From JBOGUF01 sp050696075 (lineage in GTDB: Bacteria > Chloroflexota > Chloroflexia > Thermomicrobiales > UBA6265): 31,787 nt of DNA. Shown one piece after another: positions 16,003 through 22,860 of the stretch. Position 1 is the stretch's first letter, and every line of letters begins with the position of its first letter. Position numbers and translations under genes: made by a program. The notes beneath the pieces are model-generated. The model worked only from the letters and a program-made list of their open reading frames with translations, ran no database searches and was not told the DNA's origin. Where the stretch lies: NCBI GenBank assembly GCA_050696075.1, contig JBOGUF010000119.1, positions 1 to 31,787 of the forward strand. Direction: 5' to 3'.

Positions 16003-16860
16003 CTATTTTAGACCAGTCGCCAGCAAGCCGAGTATGACAATTCCCAGGCCGAGGCGGTAGACCACGAAGACAAGGGTGTTGGAGCGCTGGAGGTAGCGCA
16101 GCAGGAAGGAGATCGCGACAAAGCCGGAGAGGGCGGAGGCGAGCATACCGGCGACGAAGGCGACGCCGTCCGCGCCGTCGAGTCCACTTTGAATGACGTC
16201 GATGAACCCTTTCGCTCCCGCCCCAGCGACGAGCGGGATGCCCAACAGGAACGAAAAGCGGGCGGCGTCGGCGCGGCGCAGTCCGCGAAAGAGCCCGGCG
16301 GTAATCGTCGCGCCCGACCGTGAGACGCCCGGCAAGAGCGCAACGGCCTGCGCCAGTCCGATGATCGCGACGTCGCGGATCGTGAGCTGCGCCAGTGGCC
16401 GGGTATGCTCCGCCACCCGCTCAGCCAGCGCCAGCGCGAGGCCCAGTGCCATGAGCAGGACGGCGATCAGGGCCATCGCGAAGGTCCCGCGGTCGTCGCC
16501 GTGAAAGAGGTCCGCGATCGTCCCTTCGCCGAGTAACCCGATGACCGCCCCCGGTACGGTGCCGAGCGCGATCAGCAGCGACAGGCGGGCATCGCCGTCA
16601 TCGTCCGCATCGCCGCGGATCACGGTCAGCGGGTGCCGCAGCGCTCGCGGCAGCGCGAAAACCATTGCCACGAGTTCCCGCCAGAAATAGACGATGACCG
16701 CGACCAACGTACCCAAATGCAGCGACGCGTCGAACGCCAGACCGGGCCGCTCCCAGCCGAAGAGCCATGGCACGATGATCAGGTGGGCCGAGGAGGATAT
16801 GGGCAGAAACTCGGTTAGGCCCTGGACCAACCCCAGGACGATTGCTTCCAGAATACTCAT
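16003..16860 (-). CDS. uppP: Undecaprenyl-diphosphatase
   Basis: Integral membrane enzyme that removes a phosphate from undecaprenyl diphosphate so the lipid carrier can be reused for cell-wall precursors; high levels confer bacitracin resistance. The 285 residues match the BacA/UppP family in length. They show both signature regions: GLVQGLTEFLPISSSAHLII (11-30, with the conserved E and the SSSAH) and GVSRSGATITAGLFRGL, whose arginine belongs to the active site. About eight hydrophobic helices are visible. The ATG at 16860 is four bases downstream of the stop of the flippase-like gene, so the two form an operon with a shared envelope/lipid theme. Confidence 0.97.
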   Translation of the reverse strand: MSILEAIVLGLVQGLTEFLPISSSAHLIIVPWLFGWERPGLAFDASLHLGTLVAVIVYFWRELVAMVFALPRALRHPLTVIRGDADDDGDARLSLLIALGTVPGAVIGLLGEGTIADLFHGDDRGTFAMALIAVLLMALGLALALAERVAEHTRPLAQLTIRDVAIIGLAQAVALLPGVSRSGATITAGLFRGLRRADAARFSFLLGIPLVAGAGAKGFIDVIQSGLDGADGVAFVAGMLASALSGFVAISFLLRYLQRSNTLVFVVYRLGLGIVILGLLATGLK

Positions 16861-16864
16861 CGAA

Positions 16865-17980
16865 TCACCGGCGACGCGCGCCGCGCCGCGCTGCCTGGCG
16901 CGCCACCGGCCGCGCGCCGGGTTCGGCGAGGATCGACGCCCCGCCGCCGGCCGGACGCGCCTCAGCCGGTGACGCGGCGCCGTTGCCGTTCTCGATCTCG
17001 GCCGCGCGTACCTGCCGCCAGGAGAGGTGCTGCCGCCACCACTCGAACAGACCCCAAAGCGTGATCGGGAAATACAACGCCGCGTGAACGACGATGGCGT
17101 AGGAGAGCGCGATGGGCCTGTCGACGTCGAGCGCGCCGCTGACCACCAACGAGACGCCGTACTCGAACGGCCCGACGTAGCCAGGCGACGACGGAATCAG
17201 GGTCGCCAGGTTCGCCACGCCGGTCGTGAGCAACGTGCCCGCCACGCCGAGCGTCTCCGTCAGGTCGCCGCCGAAGCCGCGCGCGATCATCCAGTACATC
17301 GAAGCTTCAAAAAGCCAGGCGAGCACCGAGGCACCGGCCACGACCGTCAGATCGGTCTTGCGGGTGAGCACGCCCAGGCCGCTGAGGAACGACTCGGCCA
17401 TGCGTTCCACCCGGTCCGCCATCGTCGCCGGCATCGGCCCGAGGACGACTTGCAGGAGCCGGTCGCGGAGATTGCCGCCGAAGGTGAGAAGAAAGAGTCC
17501 GATGAGGACGGCGGCAAAGAGCACGAAGGCAACGATGGTTAGGTGTTGTAGTTCGCTGGTGACGCTGACCACGGTCGTCGCGGCGAGGATGAAGCAGAGG
17601 AGCGTCAGCCCGTCGAACAGGCGCTCGACGGCGATCGTCGCCAAGGCGGCGGTCTTGCGGACGCCGAAGCGCTGGCCGAGCACGTAGGCGCGGACGATCT
17701 CGCCGGTGCGCAGCGGCAGGATGTTGTTGGCCATGAAGCCGACCGCGACGATCGGCAACGTCTCGCGCGTTCCCATCCGCGCCACCGGACGGAGAAGGAT
17801 ACTCCAGCGGAAGGCGCGCACGAGCACGCCGGCGAAATAGAGCGCCACCGCGGGGAGCAAGTACCAGTAATTGACCTCGCCGAGCGCGTCGCGAATGCGC
17901 CCGAAGTCCTGCCCACGAAAGGCCAAGATGAGGAAGCCGGCACTGATCAGCAGCCCGACGACGACGCGCCACGACTTCAT
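16865..17980 (-). CDS. Flippase-like integral membrane protein (LPG-synthase TM-region/UPF0104 family)
   Basis: A 371-residue membrane protein resembling the transmembrane part of lysylphosphatidylglycerol synthase (YbhN/AglD family). It begins with WRVVVGLLISAGFLILAF and shows the family markers VRAFRWSILLRP (after helix 2), GFMANNILPLRTGEIVRAYVLG and AVERLFDGLTLL, then LIPSSPGYVGPFEYG in the last third. There is no catalytic lysyltransferase domain, so it is the stand-alone form, thought to move lipids or lipid-linked sugars across the membrane. The C-terminus (about 40 residues, rich in A, R, P and G) is low-complexity and basic. Coupling to uppP supports a role in lipid-carrier or glycolipid handling. 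There is no clear ribosome site before the ATG. Confidence 0.88.
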   Translation of the reverse strand: MKSWRVVVGLLISAGFLILAFRGQDFGRIRDALGEVNYWYLLPAVALYFAGVLVRAFRWSILLRPVARMGTRETLPIVAVGFMANNILPLRTGEIVRAYVLGQRFGVRKTAALATIAVERLFDGLTLLCFILAATTVVSVTSELQHLTIVAFVLFAAVLIGLFLLTFGGNLRDRLLQVVLGPMPATMADRVERMAESFLSGLGVLTRKTDLTVVAGASVLAWLFEASMYWMIARGFGGDLTETLGVAGTLLTTGVANLATLIPSSPGYVGPFEYGVSLVVSGALDVDRPIALSYAIVVHAALYFPITLWGLFEWWRQHLSWRQVRAAEIENGNGAASPAEARPAGGGASILAEPGARPVARQAARRGARRR

Positions 17981-18250
17981 CGGCCAATGGGAGTAGGTGA
18001 GGCGACGGAGCGAAGCGCCGCGGTGTTCGGGGAGCGGGCTCGGTTAGGAATGGCAGCAGTCGGCAGCACGCGAACCCCGCGCTCCAGCGTGGCGAAAACC
18101 TCAGACGCCCGCGCGGGCGCCACGGGAGTATACGCACGCTCGCCGAATCGAGTCGAATGCAAGCAGCTACATGTGCACCACCCTCCCTCGTCTACGATCA
18201 TGTCGATTCCGCGAAGATGATGAACGGTGAGCAAGAGGACATCCCTGGGG
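17981..18250. other. Gene-free divergent interval
   Basis: Lies between the flippase-like gene (minus) and the toxin operator (plus). Short open frames exist on both strands but show no ribosome site and no recognisable protein. I found no convincing promoter for the minus-strand gene and no strong hairpin here. Confidence 0.5.
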
Positions 18251-18271
18251 TACTACTGGCTTCCAGTAGTA
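18251..18271 (+). promoter_or_regulatory. Palindromic operator of the toxin-antitoxin pair
   Basis: TACTACTGG-CTT-CCAGTAGTA is a perfect 9-base inverted repeat with a 3-base centre, 18 bases before the toxin start. TAGTAT at 18267-18272 could serve as a -10 box inside the right arm; no clear -35 is seen. This is the expected position for autoregulation by the antitoxin or the toxin-antitoxin complex. Confidence 0.65.
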
Positions 18272-18289
18272 TCATCGTGAGGGAAATGG

Positions 18290-18574
18290 ATGCGGTTCGA
18301 ATGGGATCCGGCGAAATCAGCAAGAAACCGCGAGGAGCGAGGGATTGATTTCCTTGGCGCAAGCGCGGTCTTTGAGGATCCGCACCGCATCGAGTTGCCT
18401 GACGAGCGTCGCGACTACGGCGAGACACGGATTAAAGTCATCGGCATGATCGCTGATCGAATCGTTCTCGCCGTCGTGTACACCGATCGTGGCGGGATCA
18501 ATCGGGTCATTTCAGCCAGGAGGACCAATCGACGTGTACGACAAATCGATGATCAGGGTAAGACGGCAATCTGA
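18290..18574 (+). CDS. brnT: BrnT-family toxin
   Basis: Small RelE-fold ribonuclease toxin that would block growth by cleaving RNA when not bound by its antitoxin. The 94 residues carry the family pattern: MRFEWDPAKSARNREERGIDF at the start (usual FEWDP.KA..N..KHG.F), VFEDPHRIE, the DERRDYGETR block, and the terminal strand NRVISARRTNRR. The ATG at 18290 has GAGGG six to seven bases upstream. Its end overlaps the start of the downstream HTH gene, and a perfect palindrome lies just ahead of the start, as expected for a self-regulated pair. The C-terminal tail (QIDDQGKTAI) lies in the overlap and may be dispensable. Type II partner genes usually follow BrnT, as here. Confidence 0.9.
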   Translation: MRFEWDPAKSARNREERGIDFLGASAVFEDPHRIELPDERRDYGETRIKVIGMIADRIVLAVVYTDRGGINRVISARRTNRRVRQIDDQGKTAI

Positions 18575-18938
18575 TGGAACACTCGCGCGGGAACTGCCGG
18601 ATGGCTCAACAGTCCCAGTGACAAGCCAGACTGATTGGGCGCGACTCGAAGCGATGACGGAAGCGGAAATTGAGGCAATCGCCGCATCCGATCCTGACAA
18701 TCCCCCGTTAACCGACGACGAGCTCAGGCGCTTCAAACCGGTGCCCAATCCAAGGCAGATTCGCCAGCGGCTTCATCTGACGCAAGAGCAGTTTGCCGCG
18801 CGGTTTGGGGTTCCGCTCGGCACTCTCCGAGACTGGGAGCAGGGCGTCCGTCAGCCAGATAGTGCCGCGAAGACTTTGCTCCGCGTCATTGATCGAGATC
18901 CTGACGCCGTTGAACGAGCACTGTCGGGCACACCATAA
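18534..18938 (+). CDS. HTH-type antitoxin partner of BrnT
   Basis: A 134-residue protein from GTG 18534, which has AGGAGG about ten bases upstream; ATG 18549 is the alternative and has no ribosome site. It overlaps brnT by 41 bases. The N-terminal 40 residues (IRVRRQSDGTLARELPDGS) would be the toxin-binding part. An acidic linker, MTEAEIEAIAASDPDNPPLTDDEL, follows. The C-terminal half is an XRE-type helix-turn-helix (NPRQIRQRLHLTQEQFAARFGVPLGTLRDWEQGVRQPDSAAKTLL, here quoted in parts of the domain) of the YiaG/COG2944 kind. Classic BrnA antitoxins are ribbon-helix-helix proteins, so this pair has a different DNA-binding partner. It should neutralise the toxin and bind the palindrome at 18251-18271. 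Confidence 0.85.
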   Translation: MYDKSMIRVRRQSDGTLARELPDGSTVPVTSQTDWARLEAMTEAEIEAIAASDPDNPPLTDDELRRFKPVPNPRQIRQRLHLTQEQFAARFGVPLGTLRDWEQGVRQPDSAAKTLLRVIDRDPDAVERALSGTP

Positions 18939-18963
18939 GACCGGCCTTCCACTCGACCGGTCT
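18938..18963. terminator. Hairpin between convergent genes
   Basis: AGACCGG (18938-18944) and CCGGTCT (18957-18963) form a perfect 7-base stem around a 12-base loop, in the 44-base gap between the antitoxin stop and the ferritin-like stop. There is no T-run, so it may be a weak bidirectional terminator or a 3' stabiliser. Confidence 0.4.
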
Positions 18964-18982
18964 CAAGTACCTGCACTCTGGC

Positions 18983-19432
18983 TTACCGCCAGTCGGCGAG
19001 GATTTTCTCGACTTCTTCTTTGTGGCTGGTCTCGTCGGAGACGAACTCTTCGAGCTGGACCTTCAGGCCGATCTCGCCGGCTGCCTCGGCCTGGTCGATC
19101 CGTTGACGGTAGTTCTCGATCGTCTCGGCCTCGGCTTGGCGGATGAACTCCAGCATCTCGCGGGTGTCGCGCGAGGTCGGCACGTCTTTCGGCGTCACCG
19201 TCGGGTCGCCGCCAAGCGCCGCGATCTTGTTGGCGAGGTATTCGGCGTGGCGCTGTTCGTCCGCTACCTCCGCCAGGAAGAATTGGACGAGCTGTGGCCG
19301 GTACGGCCCGCTGACGACCGCCGCGTACTGGATGTAGCTGATCATCGCCTGGTACTCGCCGGCCAAGTCCTGGTTCAGCCCGTCAATGAGGGCGTGCTTG
19401 CCGGTCGAGTCCTGCTTTATCGCTGTAACCAT
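18983..19432 (-). CDS. Ferritin-like / bacterioferritin-type four-helix protein
   Basis: A 149-residue all-helical protein with a ferritin-like di-iron arrangement: E26 in AGEYQAM, E59 and H62 in VADEQRHAEYL, a glutamate in the third helix (EAETIENY, about 103-106), and E134/H137 in SDETSHKEEV. The spacing fits four helices with a link around GGDPTVTPKDVP. It likely binds and oxidises iron in the cytosol, serving iron storage or oxidant defence. It is shorter than classical bacterioferritin and lacks the haem-binding methionine I would look for, so I keep the broader call. The gene is monocistronic and convergent with the antitoxin gene. Confidence 0.85.
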   Translation of the reverse strand: MVTAIKQDSTGKHALIDGLNQDLAGEYQAMISYIQYAAVVSGPYRPQLVQFFLAEVADEQRHAEYLANKIAALGGDPTVTPKDVPTSRDTREMLEFIRQAEAETIENYRQRIDQAEAAGEIGLKVQLEEFVSDETSHKEEVEKILADWR

Positions 19433-19552
19433 GGTGGCGCCCTGCTCCTAACGCTTGTCGATGGCGATCACACATCTGCTCTTCGGGAACGCGCTCTGTC
19501 GGCGTGTCGCCGCGTGTCGGGGATGGCGCATGTTCAATGCCAGCAGCCAAGG

Positions 19553-22024
19553 TCAGAGGAATGGCCCGTCTGACTGGCGCGAGCGAGCCTGCTCGCCGGG
19601 GAACGGTTCGGCGCGTGTCGTGGTCGCCTGCGCGCGATCCAGGTCGGCCAATCCGTCCAAACACGTGGCGATGCCGGCGGTGTCGCCCAGGTCCCGGTGC
19701 AAGTCCAGACTCTCCGCGTAGCGAGATCGCGCCCCATCGTAGTCACCCTGGCGGAGGGCGAGGATCGCCAGGTGGTCGAGCGCGCGGGCGACGCCCCATT
19801 TCTCGCCCAGGTCGCGGAAGAGCGCCACGCCTTCCGCGTACAGCGCGGCAGCCCGCGCGTAATCACCCTGGCCGGCTACGGCGTTGCCAAGTTGTAAGAG
19901 GTCGAACGCAATGCCGCGCCCATGGCCGACGCGTTGGTTCCACGTCAGGGCATCCTCGATCAACGCTGCCGCCCGATCGTAGGCGCCCTGGTCGATCGCC
20001 ACCTCGCCGAGCCCAACGAGCGCCCTGGCGAGTCCTGCCCCATCGCCTGTCTGCCGGCACCATCGCTCACTTTCGGAAAAGAAGGCGACCGCCTGGTCCC
20101 AATCGGTTTGGCGGCGCGCCACCTCCCCGAGTGAGTAGAGCGAGCCGGCCAACCGCTGCTGGTCGTTCAGGGCGCGACTACAGGCGACACTCTCCTCGAA
20201 CCGCTGCCGCGCTTGTGTGTCGTCTCCTTGCCTGAAGGCCAGCGCTCCCGCTCCGTGGAGCACCTTCGCCAACGCAAGGGTCAGGGAGCGATCGTGCCTT
20301 TCGCCCTGACCCCTGACCCCCGACTCCTGACCCCCAGCGAGGGCCAGTGTCCGCTCGAGCCAGGCACGTCCCTCGGTCAGATGTCCGTGGACGGACCAGA
20401 ATCGCCACATGGCGCCGGCCAGGCGCAACGCCTCGGAAGCATCCCGACCGTCCAAAGCCCAGCCGAGTGCGGCCCGCATGTTGTCGTGGTCGGCTTCCAA
20501 TCGATTCAGCCACCGACGTTGGTCGGCTCCCTCCAGCCCCGGCTCCGCTTCCTCCGCCAGCGCCAGGCAGTACGCGGCGTGGCGCCGGCGCATGTCGCCG
20601 ACCTCGCCGGAGATCGTAAGCTGCTCGATTGCATACTCGCGGATCGTCTCCAGCATCCCGAAGCGGGGAACGTCCTCCACCCCGGCCGCACGGAGCAACA
20701 GGCTCTTGTCGACGAGCGAGGCCAGGCCGTCAAGCGTAGGGGTCAGGAGCCGGGGGTCGGGGGTCGGGGATGACGGCGCGGACTCACCCTGACTTCCGAC
20801 TCCTGATACCTGATCCCCGCGGACCGTTTCGGCCGCGTCGAGCGTGAAGCCGCCGGCGAAGACGGCGAGGCGGCGGAAGAGGCGCTGATCTTCCGGGCCC
20901 AAGAGGTCATGGCTCCAAGCAATCGCATCGCGCATCGTCCGCAGGCGCGCCGGCAGGTCGCGCGCACCGCCGGTGAGCAGTTGCAGCGACAGACCTTGCG
21001 GCCCCGCGCTGTCACGTGAGCGCTCGAATCGTGCCAACAACGCGGCCGGCGGAAGGATCTTGATCCAGGCCGCGGCCAGCTCGATGGCCAGGGGTAGGCC
21101 GTCCACGTGGCGGCAGAGTCGGACCACGGCCGGGGCGTTCGCGGCCGTCAGGGCAAACTCGGGGTTGACGTCGCGGGCGCGCTGCACGAAGAGCGTCACC
21201 GCGGGGTAGCGCGCCAGCGCTTCCGGCGGTTCCAGTGGGCCGGCATGCTCCGTCAAGGCCGAGGGTGGGCAATCCGGTAGCCCGAGCGGGTGAACCGGCA
21301 GCTCGTGTTCGCCGCGAATGTGCAGCGGCGCTCGGCTGGTCACCAGCGTCTTGAGGTTTGGGCAGGACGCCATCAGATCGGCCACGACCGGGGCAGACGC
21401 CGTGATTTGCTCAAAGTTGTCGAGCAGCAGCAGGAGGTGCTTGCCGTCCAGGAACGCCCGTAGCCCTTCTAGCGACGACTGGTCGGGCGCTTCTCGGACA
21501 CCGAGCGCCTGAGCGATGGCGGACGGCACCAGGCGCGGATCGCGGACGGGAGCGAGTGTAACCATGGACACGCCGTCGTCGAAATCGGCCATGAGGTCAG
21601 CCGCCACCTGAAGCGCCAGCCGCGTCTTGCCGACCCCGCCGGGGCCGGTGAGCGTGAGCAGGCGCACGTCGATGCGACACAGCATCCCGCGCACGGCGAT
21701 CACCTCCCGTTCCCGACCGATAAGTGCGGTTGGCGGGACGGGGAGGTTGTGGAACGGCCGGTGGGGGGCAGGAAGCCGAGGGGTTCGAGTACGACGGCTC
21801 GCCAGCGTCTCGAACGCCTCGCGTTCGGACGACGCCAGATCGAGAGCCTCGGCCAGCGCCTCGGCGGTGTAGCGGCGGGGCGTCCGGTTCACGCCACGCT
21901 CGAGGTCGCTGATGCCGCGCACGCTCATGCCGGCCCGCTCGGCCAGCGCCTCCTGGCTGAGACCGGCGGCGAGCCGGTAGCGTCGCAGCAGATCGCCAAA
22001 TGCCGGGGCCGACACCGTGCTCAT
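19553..22024 (-). CDS. Large HTH-NTPase-TPR (STAND-type) transcriptional regulator
   Basis: An 823-residue signalling protein. Order: an XRE helix-turn-helix (about 10-65; RLAAGLSQEALAERAGMSVRGISDLERG), an NB-ARC-like NTPase with Walker A GPGGVGKT (127-134), Walker B LLLLLDNFE (197-205), the sensor TSRAPLHIRGEHELPV and GLPLAIELAAAWI, a winged-helix segment (RLFRRLAVFAGGFTLDAAE), then tetratricopeptide repeats to the end (LGEVARRQTDWDQAVAFFSES, GLGEVAIDQGAYDRAAALIEDAL and similar). Such proteins act as ATP-switched regulators of nearby or remote genes. Two stretches, SGVGSQG...PDPRLLTPT (about 395-430) and ESGVRGQGERHDRS, are encoded by G/C-rich palindromic repeats and break the family pattern. 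It is divergent from the unrecognised gene at 22156, which it might control. Confidence 0.9.
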   Translation of the reverse strand: MSTVSAPAFGDLLRRYRLAAGLSQEALAERAGMSVRGISDLERGVNRTPRRYTAEALAEALDLASSEREAFETLASRRTRTPRLPAPHRPFHNLPVPPTALIGREREVIAVRGMLCRIDVRLLTLTGPGGVGKTRLALQVAADLMADFDDGVSMVTLAPVRDPRLVPSAIAQALGVREAPDQSSLEGLRAFLDGKHLLLLLDNFEQITASAPVVADLMASCPNLKTLVTSRAPLHIRGEHELPVHPLGLPDCPPSALTEHAGPLEPPEALARYPAVTLFVQRARDVNPEFALTAANAPAVVRLCRHVDGLPLAIELAAAWIKILPPAALLARFERSRDSAGPQGLSLQLLTGGARDLPARLRTMRDAIAWSHDLLGPEDQRLFRRLAVFAGGFTLDAAETVRGDQVSGVGSQGESAPSSPTPDPRLLTPTLDGLASLVDKSLLLRAAGVEDVPRFGMLETIREYAIEQLTISGEVGDMRRRHAAYCLALAEEAEPGLEGADQRRWLNRLEADHDNMRAALGWALDGRDASEALRLAGAMWRFWSVHGHLTEGRAWLERTLALAGGQESGVRGQGERHDRSLTLALAKVLHGAGALAFRQGDDTQARQRFEESVACSRALNDQQRLAGSLYSLGEVARRQTDWDQAVAFFSESERWCRQTGDGAGLARALVGLGEVAIDQGAYDRAAALIEDALTWNQRVGHGRGIAFDLLQLGNAVAGQGDYARAAALYAEGVALFRDLGEKWGVARALDHLAILALRQGDYDGARSRYAESLDLHRDLGDTAGIATCLDGLADLDRAQATTTRAEPFPGEQARSRQSDGPFL
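20278..20335. repeat. Heptamer-type palindromic repeat inside the STAND regulator gene (TPR-side copy)
   Basis: GGGTCAGGG (20278-20286) is inverted to CCCTGACCC (20304-20312), continuing as CCCCTGACCCCCGACTCCTGACCCCC to about 20335, quoted here only to show the CCTGACC/CGACTCC units. It encodes the ESGVRGQG-type stretch without breaking the frame. Confidence 0.65.
20739..20818. repeat. Heptamer-type palindromic repeat inside the STAND regulator gene (NTPase-side copy)
   Basis: A GGGGTCAGGAGCC... arm (20739-20768) faces a ...GACTCCTGATACCTGATCCCC arm (about 20788-20818) as an imperfect inverted repeat. It encodes SGVGSQG and PDPRLLTPT between AAETV and LDGLASLVDKSLL, where relatives of this protein, as I remember them, have a short link. 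Confidence 0.65.
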
Positions 22025-22109
22025 CGGTCTCCCCGTTGCGGGTGGGCGACGCTAAGGATGCGTGCCGCAAATACCACATTCTCATCGGTCCCAGCCCCGA
22101 ATCACTCAG

Positions 22110-22118
22110 ATCATACCA
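22110..22118 (-). promoter_or_regulatory. Possible extended -10 promoter of the STAND regulator
   Basis: TGG-TATGAT on the minus strand (TATGAT at 22110-22115) has the TGn extension; no good -35 is seen. The start would be about 80 bases before the regulator ATG. Confidence 0.35.
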
Positions 22119-22155
22119 CGCAACAGATACGGAAACCGCCATTCATTCGATCATT

Positions 22156-22674
22156 ATGTGTGTAATCACGTGGATTACTCGTGGTGCCGCGGAATCGCAC
22201 TTTCTAGACTCAGCACCGATCGGGCCGGACGGTGGGAGAAGGTGCTCTTTGGTCAGCCGTTTTGACGATTTCTCCGTTGGCAACTTCGCTTTGAAGAACC
22301 AGGTCGTGCTCCTGGGCGAAGACGCCGACGGAAACTGCGAGTTCGATACCGTACCGACGATCACCGAGTTCGGTACGAATCGTCGGGCGTTCTGGAAGAT
22401 CGAGTTTGCCCCCGGCGACGTCGTGCCGTACGTCCACAAGTGTCCAGATGGGTCGCAGATCAGTTGCTTTCAGGCGACTGTGAAGTGCACGATCTCAGCT
22501 ATCGTTCTCGTCGAGTATGACCGAGAAACGCTGACCAAAGTGCTGAAGGTCTGTCCCTGCGACTGCTTAGGCGAGACGGGTACCGTCATCCAGCGGACGG
22601 CAGGACGTGCCCTGCCCGCGGGCAAGAAGCCGGGACAAGAATTTCTGATGCCTGCGCCAGAATCCCAAGAGTGA
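22156..22674 (+). CDS. Unrecognised protein, first gene of the cysteine-rich cluster
   Basis: I do not recognise this 172-residue protein. It has a moderate number of cysteines (NCEF, HKCPDGSQISCFQATVKC, KVCPCDCLG) and a beta-rich middle (FALKNQVVLLGED, AFWKIEFAPGDVVPYV). It has no clear signal peptide and a charged, proline-rich end. The longest plausible start is ATG 22156, which has no ribosome site and has a perfect palindrome (22162-22178) within its first codons. TTG 22249, preceded by AAGG in a good position, would give 141 residues starting at VSRFDDFSVGNF and leave the palindrome as an operator. It is divergent from the STAND regulator and 39 bases ahead of a small membrane peptide gene. 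Confidence 0.6.
   Translation: MCVITWITRGAAESHFLDSAPIGPDGGRRCSLVSRFDDFSVGNFALKNQVVLLGEDADGNCEFDTVPTITEFGTNRRAFWKIEFAPGDVVPYVHKCPDGSQISCFQATVKCTISAIVLVEYDRETLTKVLKVCPCDCLGETGTVIQRTAGRALPAGKKPGQEFLMPAPESQE
22162..22178. promoter_or_regulatory. Palindrome between the STAND regulator and the cysteine-rich cluster
   Basis: GTAATC-ACGTG-GATTAC is a perfect 6-base inverted repeat with a 5-base centre. Its position in a divergent gap suggests an operator, but it would lie inside the coding sequence if the gene starts at 22156. Confidence 0.4.
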
Positions 22675-22713
22675 TTACCCGTGACGGATTGCAGCTGAAA
22701 TGGAGCGGGTCAC

Positions 22714-22815
22714 ATGGTCAAGCTCACGGTCGTGATCCTTCTGATCCTGCTGACGCTGGCCGGACTCACGCTCGTCGTCATGGCTCGGCCGCGTCTCCTC
22801 TCACGCGGCTTGTAA
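22714..22815 (+). CDS. Small single-pass membrane peptide (33 aa)
   Basis: ATG 22714 to TAA 22815. The peptide is MVKLTVVILLILLTLAG followed by LTLVVMARPRLLSRGL: one strongly hydrophobic helix (about 4-23) and a basic tail, so it should sit in the membrane with the positive end in the cytosol. GGAG lies eight bases ahead of the ATG. It falls between two plus-strand genes with short gaps (39 and 45 bases) and is probably co-transcribed. No family is recognised. Chance is possible at this length, but the ribosome site, composition and position favour a real gene. Confidence 0.5.
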   Translation: MVKLTVVILLILLTLAGLTLVVMARPRLLSRGL

Positions 22816-22860
22816 CCCGATGGTTCTTAGCCAGCGAGCAAAGGGTGAGGACGTATCATC

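Noticed and set aside
17977..18234. Short frames on both strands between the flippase-like gene and the toxin operator
   Set aside because: No ribosome site, no hydrophobic or domain pattern, composition like random GC-rich sequence.
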